From: Bacillus niameyensis
Lineage (GTDB): Bacteria; Bacillota; Bacilli; Bacillales; Bacillaceae_C
Assembly: GCF_001375535.1 (NCBI RefSeq)
Contig: NZ_LN831197.1
Span: forward strand, 3,204,780-3,268,779
Length of the DNA stretch: 64,000 bases
Direction of reading: 5' to 3'
How positions within the stretch are numbered: the first letter of the stretch is position 1; every line of letters starts with the position of its first letter. Below are positions 7,609-16,054 of this stretch, one piece after another. Both the position numbers and the translations under genes were made by a program. The notes beneath the pieces are model-generated. The model was given only the letters and a program-made list of their open reading frames with translations. It did not search any database and was not told where the DNA came from.

Positions 7609-9288
7609 TTAGTCTTCTAATTTGTTATCTCTTACTAGTTGCAATAGGGCTGGGATATGGTGTGGTGTTATTTGCGGCTCCGCTAATTCTTCTTTCACAA
7701 TATGCCACCAATCAAACAATTCGAGATAGATTAGATCAAATATCATGATCCCGTGTGTCTTCTCTAAATCCATCCGTATTGCTTCTCTGAAAACTTCAGG
7801 CCGATCTTTATACTGATTTAAATATAGGCTTCCATAAACAAAGGTAGCACTATTAACTGCCTCCATGGCAAGCTCGGCAGATCCTTCTACACTATATACT
7901 TCCGGGCGATTATTTGCGATTGCCTCTTCTTTTGTAATATCTTCAAAATAGGTGCCTGTCATAATGAAATCAAGTGTCTCAGCATAACCCGTTTTATGGT
8001 AGTCTTCACTTGCCCAACTATATTCTGGTTTGTATGTTTGGCTTGCCCAGTTCACACCTTCACTATAATAATCGGAATACCACGCTCCAACATAGGTACT
8101 GAAATATACATCTTCATTAATTTCATGAATTAAGTTTTCAGCCTTTTTAAAGAAGGATTGAATATTCTTAGCTCTCCACTCAATCCACTTCTTATAATGA
8201 ACACCCGGGACGAGCTTGTCTCCATTCTCATGATCAATTGTAAAAATGTCAGCTGGCCAACTCTCAATTTGTTGTCCAATATATTCTTCAAATTTATCTC
8301 TACTTAAATCGCTAAAATCAGCGTTAACATTATTATATCTCGCTCTGTCTAAGACAATGCCGTCCAACTCATAATTTTGAACCAATTCTTCTATAATGCC
8401 AAGCTCATAGTTTTGCACATCTTTGTTGATAGGATTAACAAAAGTCGAATGACCTGGAGCCTCTGATGCAGGAATAAGCTGTGCTTCGGAATTCACCTCG
8501 ATTTCATCACCGACTGAAAGGTTGCCCAAGATCCATTGTCTAGCTGTACCATGGCCAGATAGGACATATCCATTTTCAGGAATATCTAAAGCTGGTTCAC
8601 CTGTTGTACTTTGATCGGAAATTTTCGTAATAATCCCATCGACGACTTGTACTTCTGCTCCCCAACGATTAGCTGGTGAAACTTCGTAAGCATCTCTCGT
8701 ATACATCACTAAATAATTTGTATTTCTAGTTATATTTGTGCCTGATAGATTAAAAGTCGCTCCGTTGTTATTTTTGACTTGGCGAACACTTTGATAAAGG
8801 ACGCTCTGCCATTCTGGATGCTCGTAAGCAGGTCCTTCTTGATAAGTCGTACTACCTTCTGAAAATACATTAATAGCTGCATGTACTTTTATATTATATT
8901 TTTTTGCTTCATCTATCACCGTTTGGAGTAAATCATAGTTTGCAGGATAGCCTTGATAATTAGGTATTGTTGATGTGCTTATGTGCGGAGCCAGTCTACT
9001 ATTGTATGCTGTATAGCCTGTGGAGTTTTTTATGTCAAGGATGATCGTATCAAAGTTTGCATCTGCTGTTTTTGCAACAATGTCTTTAACCTTTTCAGGA
9101 GTATCAAGATTAAATAAGTTTGCCGATAAATCGTACCAAAGGATTCTTGCTTTTGAGTTTTTGTCCTTAATTAAATTTTCAAGCATCATAGGTCGAAGAT
9201 GATCTCTTCCCCCATCTCTTGCGCTTACTGGTAATGCCATCATAAAAACTAAAAGGAAACAAGAACATAAAGAAAACCATTTCTTCAA
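7609..9288 (-). CDS. Secreted glycosyl hydrolase-like 10 (GHL10) protein, YngK type
   Basis: A 559-residue exported protein. Residues 1-23 form a signal peptide (MKKWFSLCSCFLLVFM, cleavage likely after PVSA). The body matches the GHL10 family (formerly DUF187): ILWYDLSANLFNLDTPEKV, FDTIILDIKNSTGYTAYNS, KKYNIKVHAAINVFSEG, ELDGIVLDRARYNNVNADFSD and YFSTYVGAWYSDYYSEGVNW. Relatives include B. subtilis YngK and E. coli DigH, which acts on peptidoglycan strands lacking stem peptides. It lies opposite to the ABC operon and may release glycan fragments that the importers take up; that link is inference. Confidence 0.82.
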   Translation of the reverse strand: MKKWFSLCSCFLLVFMMALPVSARDGGRDHLRPMMLENLIKDKNSKARILWYDLSANLFNLDTPEKVKDIVAKTADANFDTIILDIKNSTGYTAYNSRLAPHISTSTIPNYQGYPANYDLLQTVIDEAKKYNIKVHAAINVFSEGSTTYQEGPAYEHPEWQSVLYQSVRQVKNNNGATFNLSGTNITRNTNYLVMYTRDAYEVSPANRWGAEVQVVDGIITKISDQSTTGEPALDIPENGYVLSGHGTARQWILGNLSVGDEIEVNSEAQLIPASEAPGHSTFVNPINKDVQNYELGIIEELVQNYELDGIVLDRARYNNVNADFSDLSRDKFEEYIGQQIESWPADIFTIDHENGDKLVPGVHYKKWIEWRAKNIQSFFKKAENLIHEINEDVYFSTYVGAWYSDYYSEGVNWASQTYKPEYSWASEDYHKTGYAETLDFIMTGTYFEDITKEEAIANNRPEVYSVEGSAELAMEAVNSATFVYGSLYLNQYKDRPEVFREAIRMDLEKTHGIMIFDLIYLELFDWWHIVKEELAEPQITPHHIPALLQLVRDNKLED

Positions 9289-9823
9289 ATTAATTCACTC
9301 CTTTTAAAATATGCCCTAAAACTAAAGAAAATAGTGTCCTCCTCCTTTCTATACAACATTCTGAAGTCAGGGCTAGACTTCAAGATGATAATAACATAAT
9401 TTTCAGTATAGTAGATCAATTCTCCAGTTATATTATAAAAAGAGGAATTAATCCCTATAACGTCCAAAAAGGGACTAAAAAAAAACGGTAGATAGGCAAA
9501 TAGTTGTTATTCAAATAAACAGTAGATATCTTTTTATATGAACCAATTAATTTTATAGAGTAGGAAATCAAGCATTGCTCTTTAAGGTTTACAACTTGCC
9601 TATAGTATCTTTGGCAATGAATAGAAATTGGTATAAAACAAATATTCGAGTAACGGCATAATATAATGAATAGTCATAACTTTTGTATTGACATAAATAG
9701 TGTGAATAATATAAAATAAAGTTGGTGGTAAATACCTTCGTAGTATTATTTTATGGAGGCAAATACCATCTGAAAATAGAATAATAATAACTTAAGAATG
9801 GTTCACTAAAAGGGGGATAAAGA
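9289..9823 (+). promoter_or_regulatory. Intergenic region with promoter of the first ABC operon
   Basis: No gene is seen in these 535 bases. TTGACA (9688-9693) and TATAAA (9710-9715), 16 bases apart, form a good promoter for the operon starting at 9824. Just downstream are GGTGGTAAATACC (9724-9736) and GGCAAATACCATC (9757-9769). The first resembles the GGTGGTAATACC motif at the GntR genes at 28.3 and 29.2 kb, with one extra base. Confidence 0.6.
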
Positions 9824-11155
9824 TTGCTAAAAATGAAAAGGCTTTCAGTGTTGTTGGCTGTTTTTGTTTTACTTCTGATGGCGGGTTGTTCAGGAAACGG
9901 TACTTCTGATTCTACTTCAAAGACAGGCGGCTCTTCAGATGGAAATACGCAAGGGGAAAAGGCTGGTACGGATACAGAGAAACCCCCGAAAGATGTAGAA
10001 CTTAAGTTTTGGACAATTTCATTAAGCCCAACGTTTGATGATTATATTAATGGATTAATTGATCAATTTGAAGAGGAGAACCCTGGTGTCACTGTTAAAT
10101 GGGAGGACATTCCATATGACACGATTGAACAGAAAACATTGACAGCAGCAGCTTCTGGTCAACTTGCTGATGTTATGAATTTGAACACGGATTACCTGAA
10201 AAAACTTGCCGCTGTAGGAGGGATTCTTGATTTAACAGAAAGAGCAGCTGATGTAAAAGATGATTTCTTTGCAGGTGTTTGGGAAGCTGGTAATTTAGGT
10301 GATAAAACATATGCTCTACCTTGGTACCTCTCAACGGGTGGTTTACTCTATAATACAGAGTTATTGGCAAAAGTCGGATATGATCATCCTCCAGCAACAG
10401 ATGAAGAGGCTTGGGAAATTTCGGAAGCCCTTTATGAAAAGTTAGGGGTATACGGAAGTACTCCGAAAGATGTCCATTTATATCTGCCGCAAAATGGCAT
10501 GCCTCTAGTATCGGAAGATCTAAAGAGTGCAGCATTCAACACACCAGAAGTTCTTGCGGTGTTTAAGGATTTCAAAGAAAAATTTGATAAAGGATTAATT
10601 CCGAAAGAGATTTTATTAGGTCAAGCTGAACCGAATGAATGGTATGCGCAAGAAAAGATGGCTTGGTGGGGAACAGGGCCGCAGCTTTTCCGCCAGGTGA
10701 AAGATTTATCTCCTGAAGTGTATGAAAAATCGGATGCAGCACCTTCTATTGTTGGATCTTCTGGATTCAGGCACGTTTCCATTATGAATATTGCTGTAGC
10801 TGCGAAATCTAAAAATCCAGATGAAGCTGTTGAATTCGCTAAGTTTGTGACAAATGCAGAAAGTCAATTAGCATTCGCTAAAATTGTCGCTATCCTGCCT
10901 TCTGTTATTGAAGCGACTGAAGATGAGTTCTTTACTCAGGGCGAAGATTCAGATGATCCTGCGGAAAAAGGGAAATTCTTTGGTGCCAAACAATTGGATA
11001 TAGCGAAGGATATGTTTGCTCCAGTTGAAAATATCTCGGAGATTAATAAGACAATTAATGAAGAGTTCCATAAAGTCTTAATTGACAATAAAGATCCACA
11101 GAAAGCACTTGACGATGCTGAAGCAAAAGTTAATGAACTACTGAAGGATGAGTAA
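9824..11155 (+). CDS. Sugar-type ABC transporter solute-binding lipoprotein
   Basis: A 443-residue family 1 extracellular binding protein (MalE-like). The start TTG 9824 is chosen because AAAGGGGG ends 7 bases upstream; the ATG three codons later is too far. The lipobox LMAGC puts the lipidated Cys at residue 22, after a 16-residue hydrophobic stretch, followed by a Ser/Gly/Thr-rich linker. ELKFWTISLSPTFDDYINGLIDQFEEENPGV-type sequence begins the mature fold. It is the first gene of an importer operon with two permeases but no ATPase; a shared MsmX-type ATPase is usual for such operons in Bacillus. Confidence 0.9.
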   Translation: MLKMKRLSVLLAVFVLLLMAGCSGNGTSDSTSKTGGSSDGNTQGEKAGTDTEKPPKDVELKFWTISLSPTFDDYINGLIDQFEEENPGVTVKWEDIPYDTIEQKTLTAAASGQLADVMNLNTDYLKKLAAVGGILDLTERAADVKDDFFAGVWEAGNLGDKTYALPWYLSTGGLLYNTELLAKVGYDHPPATDEEAWEISEALYEKLGVYGSTPKDVHLYLPQNGMPLVSEDLKSAAFNTPEVLAVFKDFKEKFDKGLIPKEILLGQAEPNEWYAQEKMAWWGTGPQLFRQVKDLSPEVYEKSDAAPSIVGSSGFRHVSIMNIAVAAKSKNPDEAVEFAKFVTNAESQLAFAKIVAILPSVIEATEDEFFTQGEDSDDPAEKGKFFGAKQLDIAKDMFAPVENISEINKTINEEFHKVLIDNKDPQKALDDAEAKVNELLKDE

Positions 11156-11306
11156 TAGTTTGCCAGAAACTATTTTAAAAAGATTCTAGTTTAATACTGT
11201 TTTGAAGGCATTCTAGTGCAATAGCATGATGAATGCCTTCTTTACTAAATCAGTAAGTTTCACTTTATGCACTTTGACATTCACGAGATTGCTAGGGGGG
11301 GTAGTA

Positions 11307-12164
11307 TTGTATAAAGCTAGACATGCTTGGTCGTTTCTAATACCAGCAGGATTATTATTGGCCGTTTTTAGCCTTATTCCTGCTGCAGCCGCATTAGGAC
11401 TGAGCTTTACAAAGTATAATGTGTTTGAGCAGTCTGTAGATTGGGTTGGATTTGACAATTTTATAAAAGCATTTAAAGATGAAGATTTTTTGCAAGCGTT
11501 GAAAAATACGTTTTACTATTGGATTCTCGTTACTCCTGCCTTAGTCGTACTGCCTGTTTTTCTTGCTATATTAGTCAATCAAAAGCTAATTGGAATAAAG
11601 CTATTTCGTCTAACTTACTATTTTCCTGTTCTTGTTTCAGTCGTCATCACTGCAATACTTTGGAATTGGTTGTTCTCCAGTGATGGTATCTTAAACTATC
11701 TACTAAGTCTTGTTGGAATTAGTGCTGTAGATTGGTTAACGAGTACGAAAATGGTCATGCCAAGTCTAGCGTTGGTAACCGTTTGGCAAGGACTTGGCTA
11801 CTATATGCTCTTTTATTTGGCCGGTTTGCAATCTGTGCCAACAGATTTATATGAGGCATCTGAACTCGACGGAGCAAACTTTTGGCAAAAACATGTACAT
11901 ATTACATTTCCAATGTTGCGTCCAATCATCTTTTTTGTTGCCGTTGTTTCGACGATGTCAGCATTTAAAGAGTTTACTCTTATGTTAACAATGACAGAAG
12001 GCGGACCGATCGGGGCTTCGACTACGGTTGTTTATATGGTTTTCCATAAGGCTTTTAAGCAGTTAGATATGGGTTACGCGAGTGCAATTTCATTTTTATT
12101 ATTTATTATCATCATGTTGTTAACTCTTCTTAATAAAACTACCTTGGATAAGGAATCAACGTAA
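11307..12164 (+). CDS. ABC sugar permease, MalF type
   Basis: The frame is open from further upstream, but TTG 11307 has a GGGGGGG ribosome site 5 bases before it and gives 285 residues beginning MYKARHAWSFLIPAGLLL, the usual permease length. Six hydrophobic segments are visible. The ATPase-contact (EAA) loop is EASELDGANFWQKHVHITFP near the C-terminal third. It pairs with the permease 13 bases downstream and with the binding protein upstream. Confidence 0.88.
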   Translation: MYKARHAWSFLIPAGLLLAVFSLIPAAAALGLSFTKYNVFEQSVDWVGFDNFIKAFKDEDFLQALKNTFYYWILVTPALVVLPVFLAILVNQKLIGIKLFRLTYYFPVLVSVVITAILWNWLFSSDGILNYLLSLVGISAVDWLTSTKMVMPSLALVTVWQGLGYYMLFYLAGLQSVPTDLYEASELDGANFWQKHVHITFPMLRPIIFFVAVVSTMSAFKEFTLMLTMTEGGPIGASTTVVYMVFHKAFKQLDMGYASAISFLLFIIIMLLTLLNKTTLDKEST

Positions 12165-12177
12165 GGAGGGAGCCGCT

Positions 12178-13077
12178 ATGAGCTACAATAAAGTGAACCC
12201 AGATCAAGTAGTAGGGGTAAATCCGAAAATTAAAAGGCGCTGGATGCCAAGTAGACGAAAAGCGATTAGTTATCTAATTTCATATTTCTTTTTAATTCTT
12301 ATGGCTGTGGTTACGATTGTTCCCTTTTTATGGTCAGTTTCAACGGCATTAAAAGGACAAAATGAAGCAATCTATTCATTTCCCCCTAATTTTATTCCGG
12401 AAAATATAACTTTTAGTAACTTTGTAACAGTATGGAAAACAATTCCCATCCCTCGTTATTTATGGAATAGTACGATTCTAGCCTTTTGGGGTGTAGTTCT
12501 ACCATTAATTTTTTGCTCCTTGGCTGCCTTCCCATTGGCGCGGATGAATTTTAAGGGGAAGAATATCGTATTCATGGTCATTCTTGCGACGATGATGATT
12601 CCTGGAGAAGTAACGATGATTCCGATTTATTTAATATTGGAGAGGTTACATTTAATCGGGTCATTTTCTGGAGTCATTCTGCCAGGAGCAGTATCCGCAT
12701 TCGGAATTTTCTTGATGAGACAAGCTTATATGGGGATACCGAAGGAAATCGATGAATCTGCGATTATTGATGGAGCAAATCCATGGCAAATTTGGTGGCA
12801 TATATTGCTTCCAATGGTGACGCCAATGCTTGCGACACTAGCAATCTTAAGTTTCATCGGATCATGGAATAATTTCCTTTGGCCCTTGCTAGTTTTACAA
12901 GAACCAAGTACATACCCGCTAACGGTAGGGCTATACAACCTAAAAGGCGCCTTTGTATCAGATACAAGACTCGTTTCCGCAGGTGCTGTTATTGCCCTAA
13001 TCCCAATTTTAATTGTCTTTGTCGCATTCCAAAAGTACTTTATTAAGGGAGCCTATAGTAGTGCGGTGAAGGGGTAA
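12178..13077 (+). CDS. ABC sugar permease, MalG type
   Basis: A 299-residue inner-membrane permease with six hydrophobic segments and the EAA loop DESAIIDGANPWQIWWHILLP. The ending FIKGAYSSAVKG is typical of MalG-type subunits. The ribosome site AAGGAGGGAG lies close to the ATG and only 13 bases separate it from the previous gene. It completes the membrane part of the first importer; no nucleotide-binding subunit follows, and a terminator closes the operon. Confidence 0.9.
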   Translation: MSYNKVNPDQVVGVNPKIKRRWMPSRRKAISYLISYFFLILMAVVTIVPFLWSVSTALKGQNEAIYSFPPNFIPENITFSNFVTVWKTIPIPRYLWNSTILAFWGVVLPLIFCSLAAFPLARMNFKGKNIVFMVILATMMIPGEVTMIPIYLILERLHLIGSFSGVILPGAVSAFGIFLMRQAYMGIPKEIDESAIIDGANPWQIWWHILLPMVTPMLATLAILSFIGSWNNFLWPLLVLQEPSTYPLTVGLYNLKGAFVSDTRLVSAGAVIALIPILIVFVAFQKYFIKGAYSSAVKG

Positions 13078-13097
13078 GTTTTGGCGATGATGAGATG

Positions 13098-13140
13098 AAT
13101 AGAAAGAACCCAAAAGAGTTTTGGGTTCTTTCTATTGTTT
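13098..13140. terminator. Bidirectional terminator between ABC operon and glpP
   Basis: An 18-bp perfect stem (AATAGAAAGAACCCAAAA and its complement) around loop GAG, with T-rich tails on both strands. Confidence 0.92.
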
Positions 13141-13159
13141 TTATATATGATCTAGTTAA

Positions 13160-13729
13160 CTATTCAATGTCTATATTCCAAAGTCTTGAATTTCCTGAAG
13201 AAATCGCAAGTGCTCCTGCCTTAACAGCAGCTAATATCCCTTGTTTATTGTCGATGAAGCCCCCAGCAATAATTGGAAAATCAATCTCATGAGAAAGTTG
13301 ATCAATAATGCTAGGCATAAGTCCTGGAAGCACTTCAACTGCATCAGGATGGCAGGACTTTGAAGTCTCAATCCCTTTTGTTAGAGCGCTGTGATCAATT
13401 AGAAAGATGCGCTGAATAGTATATAAACCTAATTCTTTGGCATATTTTATCAAGGAAACTCTAGTTGTAATAATACCAGCTGGATTCCAAGCCTTAGCAA
13501 TATATTCTATGGCACTCTTCGTATTAGAAAGGCCCTCGACGAAATCAATATGGATAAACGCATGTTTATTAGCCTTCTTAAGTTCCTTTATATATTTATC
13601 CATGTTTAGCAAATTCCCAGTTAAAATAAAAACGACATCACTTTTGCTATTGATAGCCTTTTCAATATCGGATTCCTTTTGGACAGAAGGGATGATGAGT
13701 GAGTCTACCATATCAACTATATCTAGCAT
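13160..13729 (-). CDS. glpP: Glycerol-3-phosphate responsive antiterminator GlpP
   Basis: The 189-residue protein is full length for GlpP. Characteristic segments are HIDFVEGLSNTKSAIEYIAK, NPAGIITTRVSLIKYAKELG, TIQRIFLIDHSAL and the end PIIAGGFIDNKQGILAAVKAGALAISS. In B. subtilis GlpP with glycerol-3-phosphate lets transcription pass leader terminators of glpD, glpFK and glpTQ. It is usually next to those genes; here it lies inside the ABC/phosphodiester island, opposite to its neighbours. A candidate target is the leader hairpin at 23876 before a glycerophosphodiesterase gene. The start follows GAGGGAGA. Confidence 0.9.
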   Translation of the reverse strand: MLDIVDMVDSLIIPSVQKESDIEKAINSKSDVVFILTGNLLNMDKYIKELKKANKHAFIHIDFVEGLSNTKSAIEYIAKAWNPAGIITTRVSLIKYAKELGLYTIQRIFLIDHSALTKGIETSKSCHPDAVEVLPGLMPSIIDQLSHEIDFPIIAGGFIDNKQGILAAVKAGALAISSGNSRLWNIDIE

Positions 13730-13960
13730 GTCTATATCTCCCTCGATATTATTTCAATTTAATGTTTTTTCCATTCTATCATTAATCGAATCTCTAAAAA
13801 AGGAATAAAACCTTCTAATCCGAATATAGCGACCAAAGACAGGTGGAGAAGACAAGGGGAAATTTTCTCCTTAATCCTATTCAGATAGTTCCATTCAGTA
13901 AGGATAAATTAAAATATTCTAAAAATGCTTGATATTCACAAATCGTTGTATTATGATTTA

Positions 13961-14011
13961 TTCAATCAATTTGATTAATGCTCAAAACTTATTCAATCAA
14001 ATTGATTAATG
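13961..14011 (+). promoter_or_regulatory. Tandem palindromic operators for the ROK regulator
   Basis: TTCAATCAATTTGATTAATG (13961-13980) and TTCAATCAAATTGATTAATG (13992-14011) differ at one central position and start 31 bp apart, three helical turns. Each has the palindromic core AATCAA/TTGATT. Looser relatives, AAATCATTTTGATTT and ATAATCAAAAT, follow at about 14026-14050. The rest of the 13730-14114 gap holds no gene. They probably serve autoregulation by the ROK protein. Confidence 0.7.
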
Positions 14012-14114
14012 AATGTCTCTTTACTAAATCATTTTGATTTATAATCAAAATAGAGAGAGAAATTTATAGGTGAAATGATTAATTTTAAACGCACAACAGG
14101 AAAGAGAGACTGAA

Positions 14115-15281
14115 ATGAAAATAAAAAAAGCCTCAAATAGTAAAATGATCAAAGCTATTAATGAAAAGTCAATTTTAAACCTTATTTACATGGAAGGCCC
14201 CATTCCCCGTGTAAAGCTAGCGGAGAAAACAGGACTTTCACAACAAACGATAACGAACATTGTTAATCGTTTGCTTTCAGAAAGAATAGTTTTGGAAACA
14301 AGCGGGGTTTCTAATGGAGGTGGCCGAAAGCCCATTCCACTCATTATAAATGGTAGGAATATGTACGCCATTGGTATAGAAATAGCTGTTAAATATATTC
14401 GCGGGACGCTAATGGACTTTGAAAATAATATTATTACGGAATCAATAGAACAAGTTCCTATCTATAGGGATGAAGAGCAACCATTAAAATATATTTTTAG
14501 AGTTGTTGAGAGATTATTAGAATTTGTCCCAAATCGTGAAGCACTAAAAGGGATAGGTTGCAGTATTCAAGGGATTGTTGATTCAGAAAATGGAATAGTA
14601 GTTTACGCAGCAGGTGTAAGACTAAATAATTTCCCTTTGAAGGAAAAAATTCAGGAGCACTTTGGCTATCCCGTTTATCTACAAAACGACGCAAACCTGC
14701 TTGCTATTGTAGAAAATTTAAACGGAACGTTAGCATCTTCTCGCCAAAATATTACATTGAAATTTGACTATGGAATTGGGGGAGCCGCTGTTGTAAATAA
14801 ACAATTAGTTCACGGTGCAGACAATGTGGCATTTGAATTTGGGCATTACAAAGCTTTTATGGGAAAAGAGGCTTATCCTTGTCACTGTGGTTCAAAAGGA
14901 TGTTTAACTACTTTAGCTTCTTTAAGTGGGTTAAAAAGGAATGAAGGATACTTATTGGAGGAATTTTCCTTGGGAGTTAGAGAGAAGAATAAACAGGCCC
15001 TTCAACTTTTTGGCAAACTTGAATCAGCCATTTCTTATGCTATTGCAAATGTAATAACTTTATTAAATCCAGATCATGTGCTGCTTACAGGACAAATCAT
15101 TGATACATTGACAGATGAATTGGTTCCTTTACTAGAACAACATGTTAGAGAATTAATCCCTGAGTCATGTAAGAAAGTAAAGCTTATTCAATTATCAAAA
15201 ACTCCAGATGAATCAAAGTTGGCTGTCGGTTTAGTCATGCATGAGTTTTTTGCTGTTCCTATTGATCAATATTATTTATAG
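14115..15281 (+). CDS. ROK family transcriptional repressor
   Basis: At 388 residues it has an N-terminal winged helix (residues about 10-70: ILNLIYMEGPIPRVKLAEKTGLSQQTITNIVNRLL-type) followed by a ROK sugar-kinase-like domain. The zinc motif is CHCGSKGC near residue 255, and DYGIGGAAVV is the phosphate-binding-like loop. XylR and NagC are relatives; they bind sugars or sugar phosphates and release DNA. It is followed 32 bases later by the HAD and phosphodiester glycosidase genes, so it likely controls this unit and perhaps both importers. Confidence 0.87.
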   Translation: MKIKKASNSKMIKAINEKSILNLIYMEGPIPRVKLAEKTGLSQQTITNIVNRLLSERIVLETSGVSNGGGRKPIPLIINGRNMYAIGIEIAVKYIRGTLMDFENNIITESIEQVPIYRDEEQPLKYIFRVVERLLEFVPNREALKGIGCSIQGIVDSENGIVVYAAGVRLNNFPLKEKIQEHFGYPVYLQNDANLLAIVENLNGTLASSRQNITLKFDYGIGGAAVVNKQLVHGADNVAFEFGHYKAFMGKEAYPCHCGSKGCLTTLASLSGLKRNEGYLLEEFSLGVREKNKQALQLFGKLESAISYAIANVITLLNPDHVLLTGQIIDTLTDELVPLLEQHVRELIPESCKKVKLIQLSKTPDESKLAVGLVMHEFFAVPIDQYYL

Positions 15282-15313
15282 GATTCTAAATTTTAATGAT
15301 AAGGGGGAGTCAT

Positions 15314-16054
15314 GTGCTGAATTACAAGTTGTTAGCTCTAGATTTGGATGGAACAACATTAACAGATGATAAGAAAATAACGAAAAAAACTAGAGAATGG
15401 ATTCGAAATGCAATAAATGCAGGAGTAACTGTTATTTTTTCTACAGGTCGTGGCATCCAGACGTCCGGAGATATTTGGAAGGACCTTGCTCTTGATGCAC
15501 CGATGGTTTTAGTGAACGGTGCGGAAATTTGGAAGGGCCCTGGTCAATTGTGGGAACGCCACTTTATCAGCAGAGAGGATATTCGCTGGCTTCACGAGCA
15601 AGCAACAACAGCAGGCGCAAAATTTTGGGGTTATAGTGTAGAGAGCCTAACACATAGTCGTGATTGGACAGATGAAATGTTTGAAAGGGATTGGCTGAAG
15701 TTTGGCATGAATCATAGAGATTTAAGTGAAATCAGCAGAGTTCGCGAATTGTTAAAAAGTAGGGAAAGCATTGAAATTACCCGATCAGATCCTAGTAATA
15801 TAGAAATCTCATTAAAAGGGATTACTAAGGAGACTGGTGTACGAAGAGTTTGTCAGTTACTCGGAATTACAATCGATCAAGTAATGGCTATTGGTGATAA
15901 TTTGAATGATCTGCATCTGATTCGTGCTGCTGGTCTTGGTGTAGCAATGGGAAATGCAGATGAGGAATTAAAGAAGATAGCAGATGTGATTACAGAAACA
16001 AATGAAGAGGATGGAGTCGCGAAGGCAATAGAAAGGTATCTGTTAGGTTCTTAA
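15314..16054 (+). CDS. Cof-type HAD phosphatase, copy A
   Basis: A 246-residue HAD hydrolase of the Cof/YidA branch. The nucleophile motif is LDLDGTTLT (residues 9-17) and the metal-binding end motif is GDNLNDL. GTG 15314 is chosen as start because AAGGGGGAG ends 4 bases before it and because the paralogue at 24838 begins at the matching codon. Such enzymes dephosphorylate small sugar phosphates or flavin/pyridoxal phosphates. Its stop codon abuts the ATG of the phosphodiester glycosidase gene, which ties the two functions together. Confidence 0.88.
   Translation: MLNYKLLALDLDGTTLTDDKKITKKTREWIRNAINAGVTVIFSTGRGIQTSGDIWKDLALDAPMVLVNGAEIWKGPGQLWERHFISREDIRWLHEQATTAGAKFWGYSVESLTHSRDWTDEMFERDWLKFGMNHRDLSEISRVRELLKSRESIEITRSDPSNIEISLKGITKETGVRRVCQLLGITIDQVMAIGDNLNDLHLIRAAGLGVAMGNADEELKKIADVITETNEEDGVAKAIERYLLGS

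Noticed and set aside
7452-7748. 98-codon plus-strand ORF after calY
   Set aside because: It begins inside calY, crosses a strong terminator and overlaps the end of the GHL10 gene on the other strand; no ribosome site and no family resemblance.
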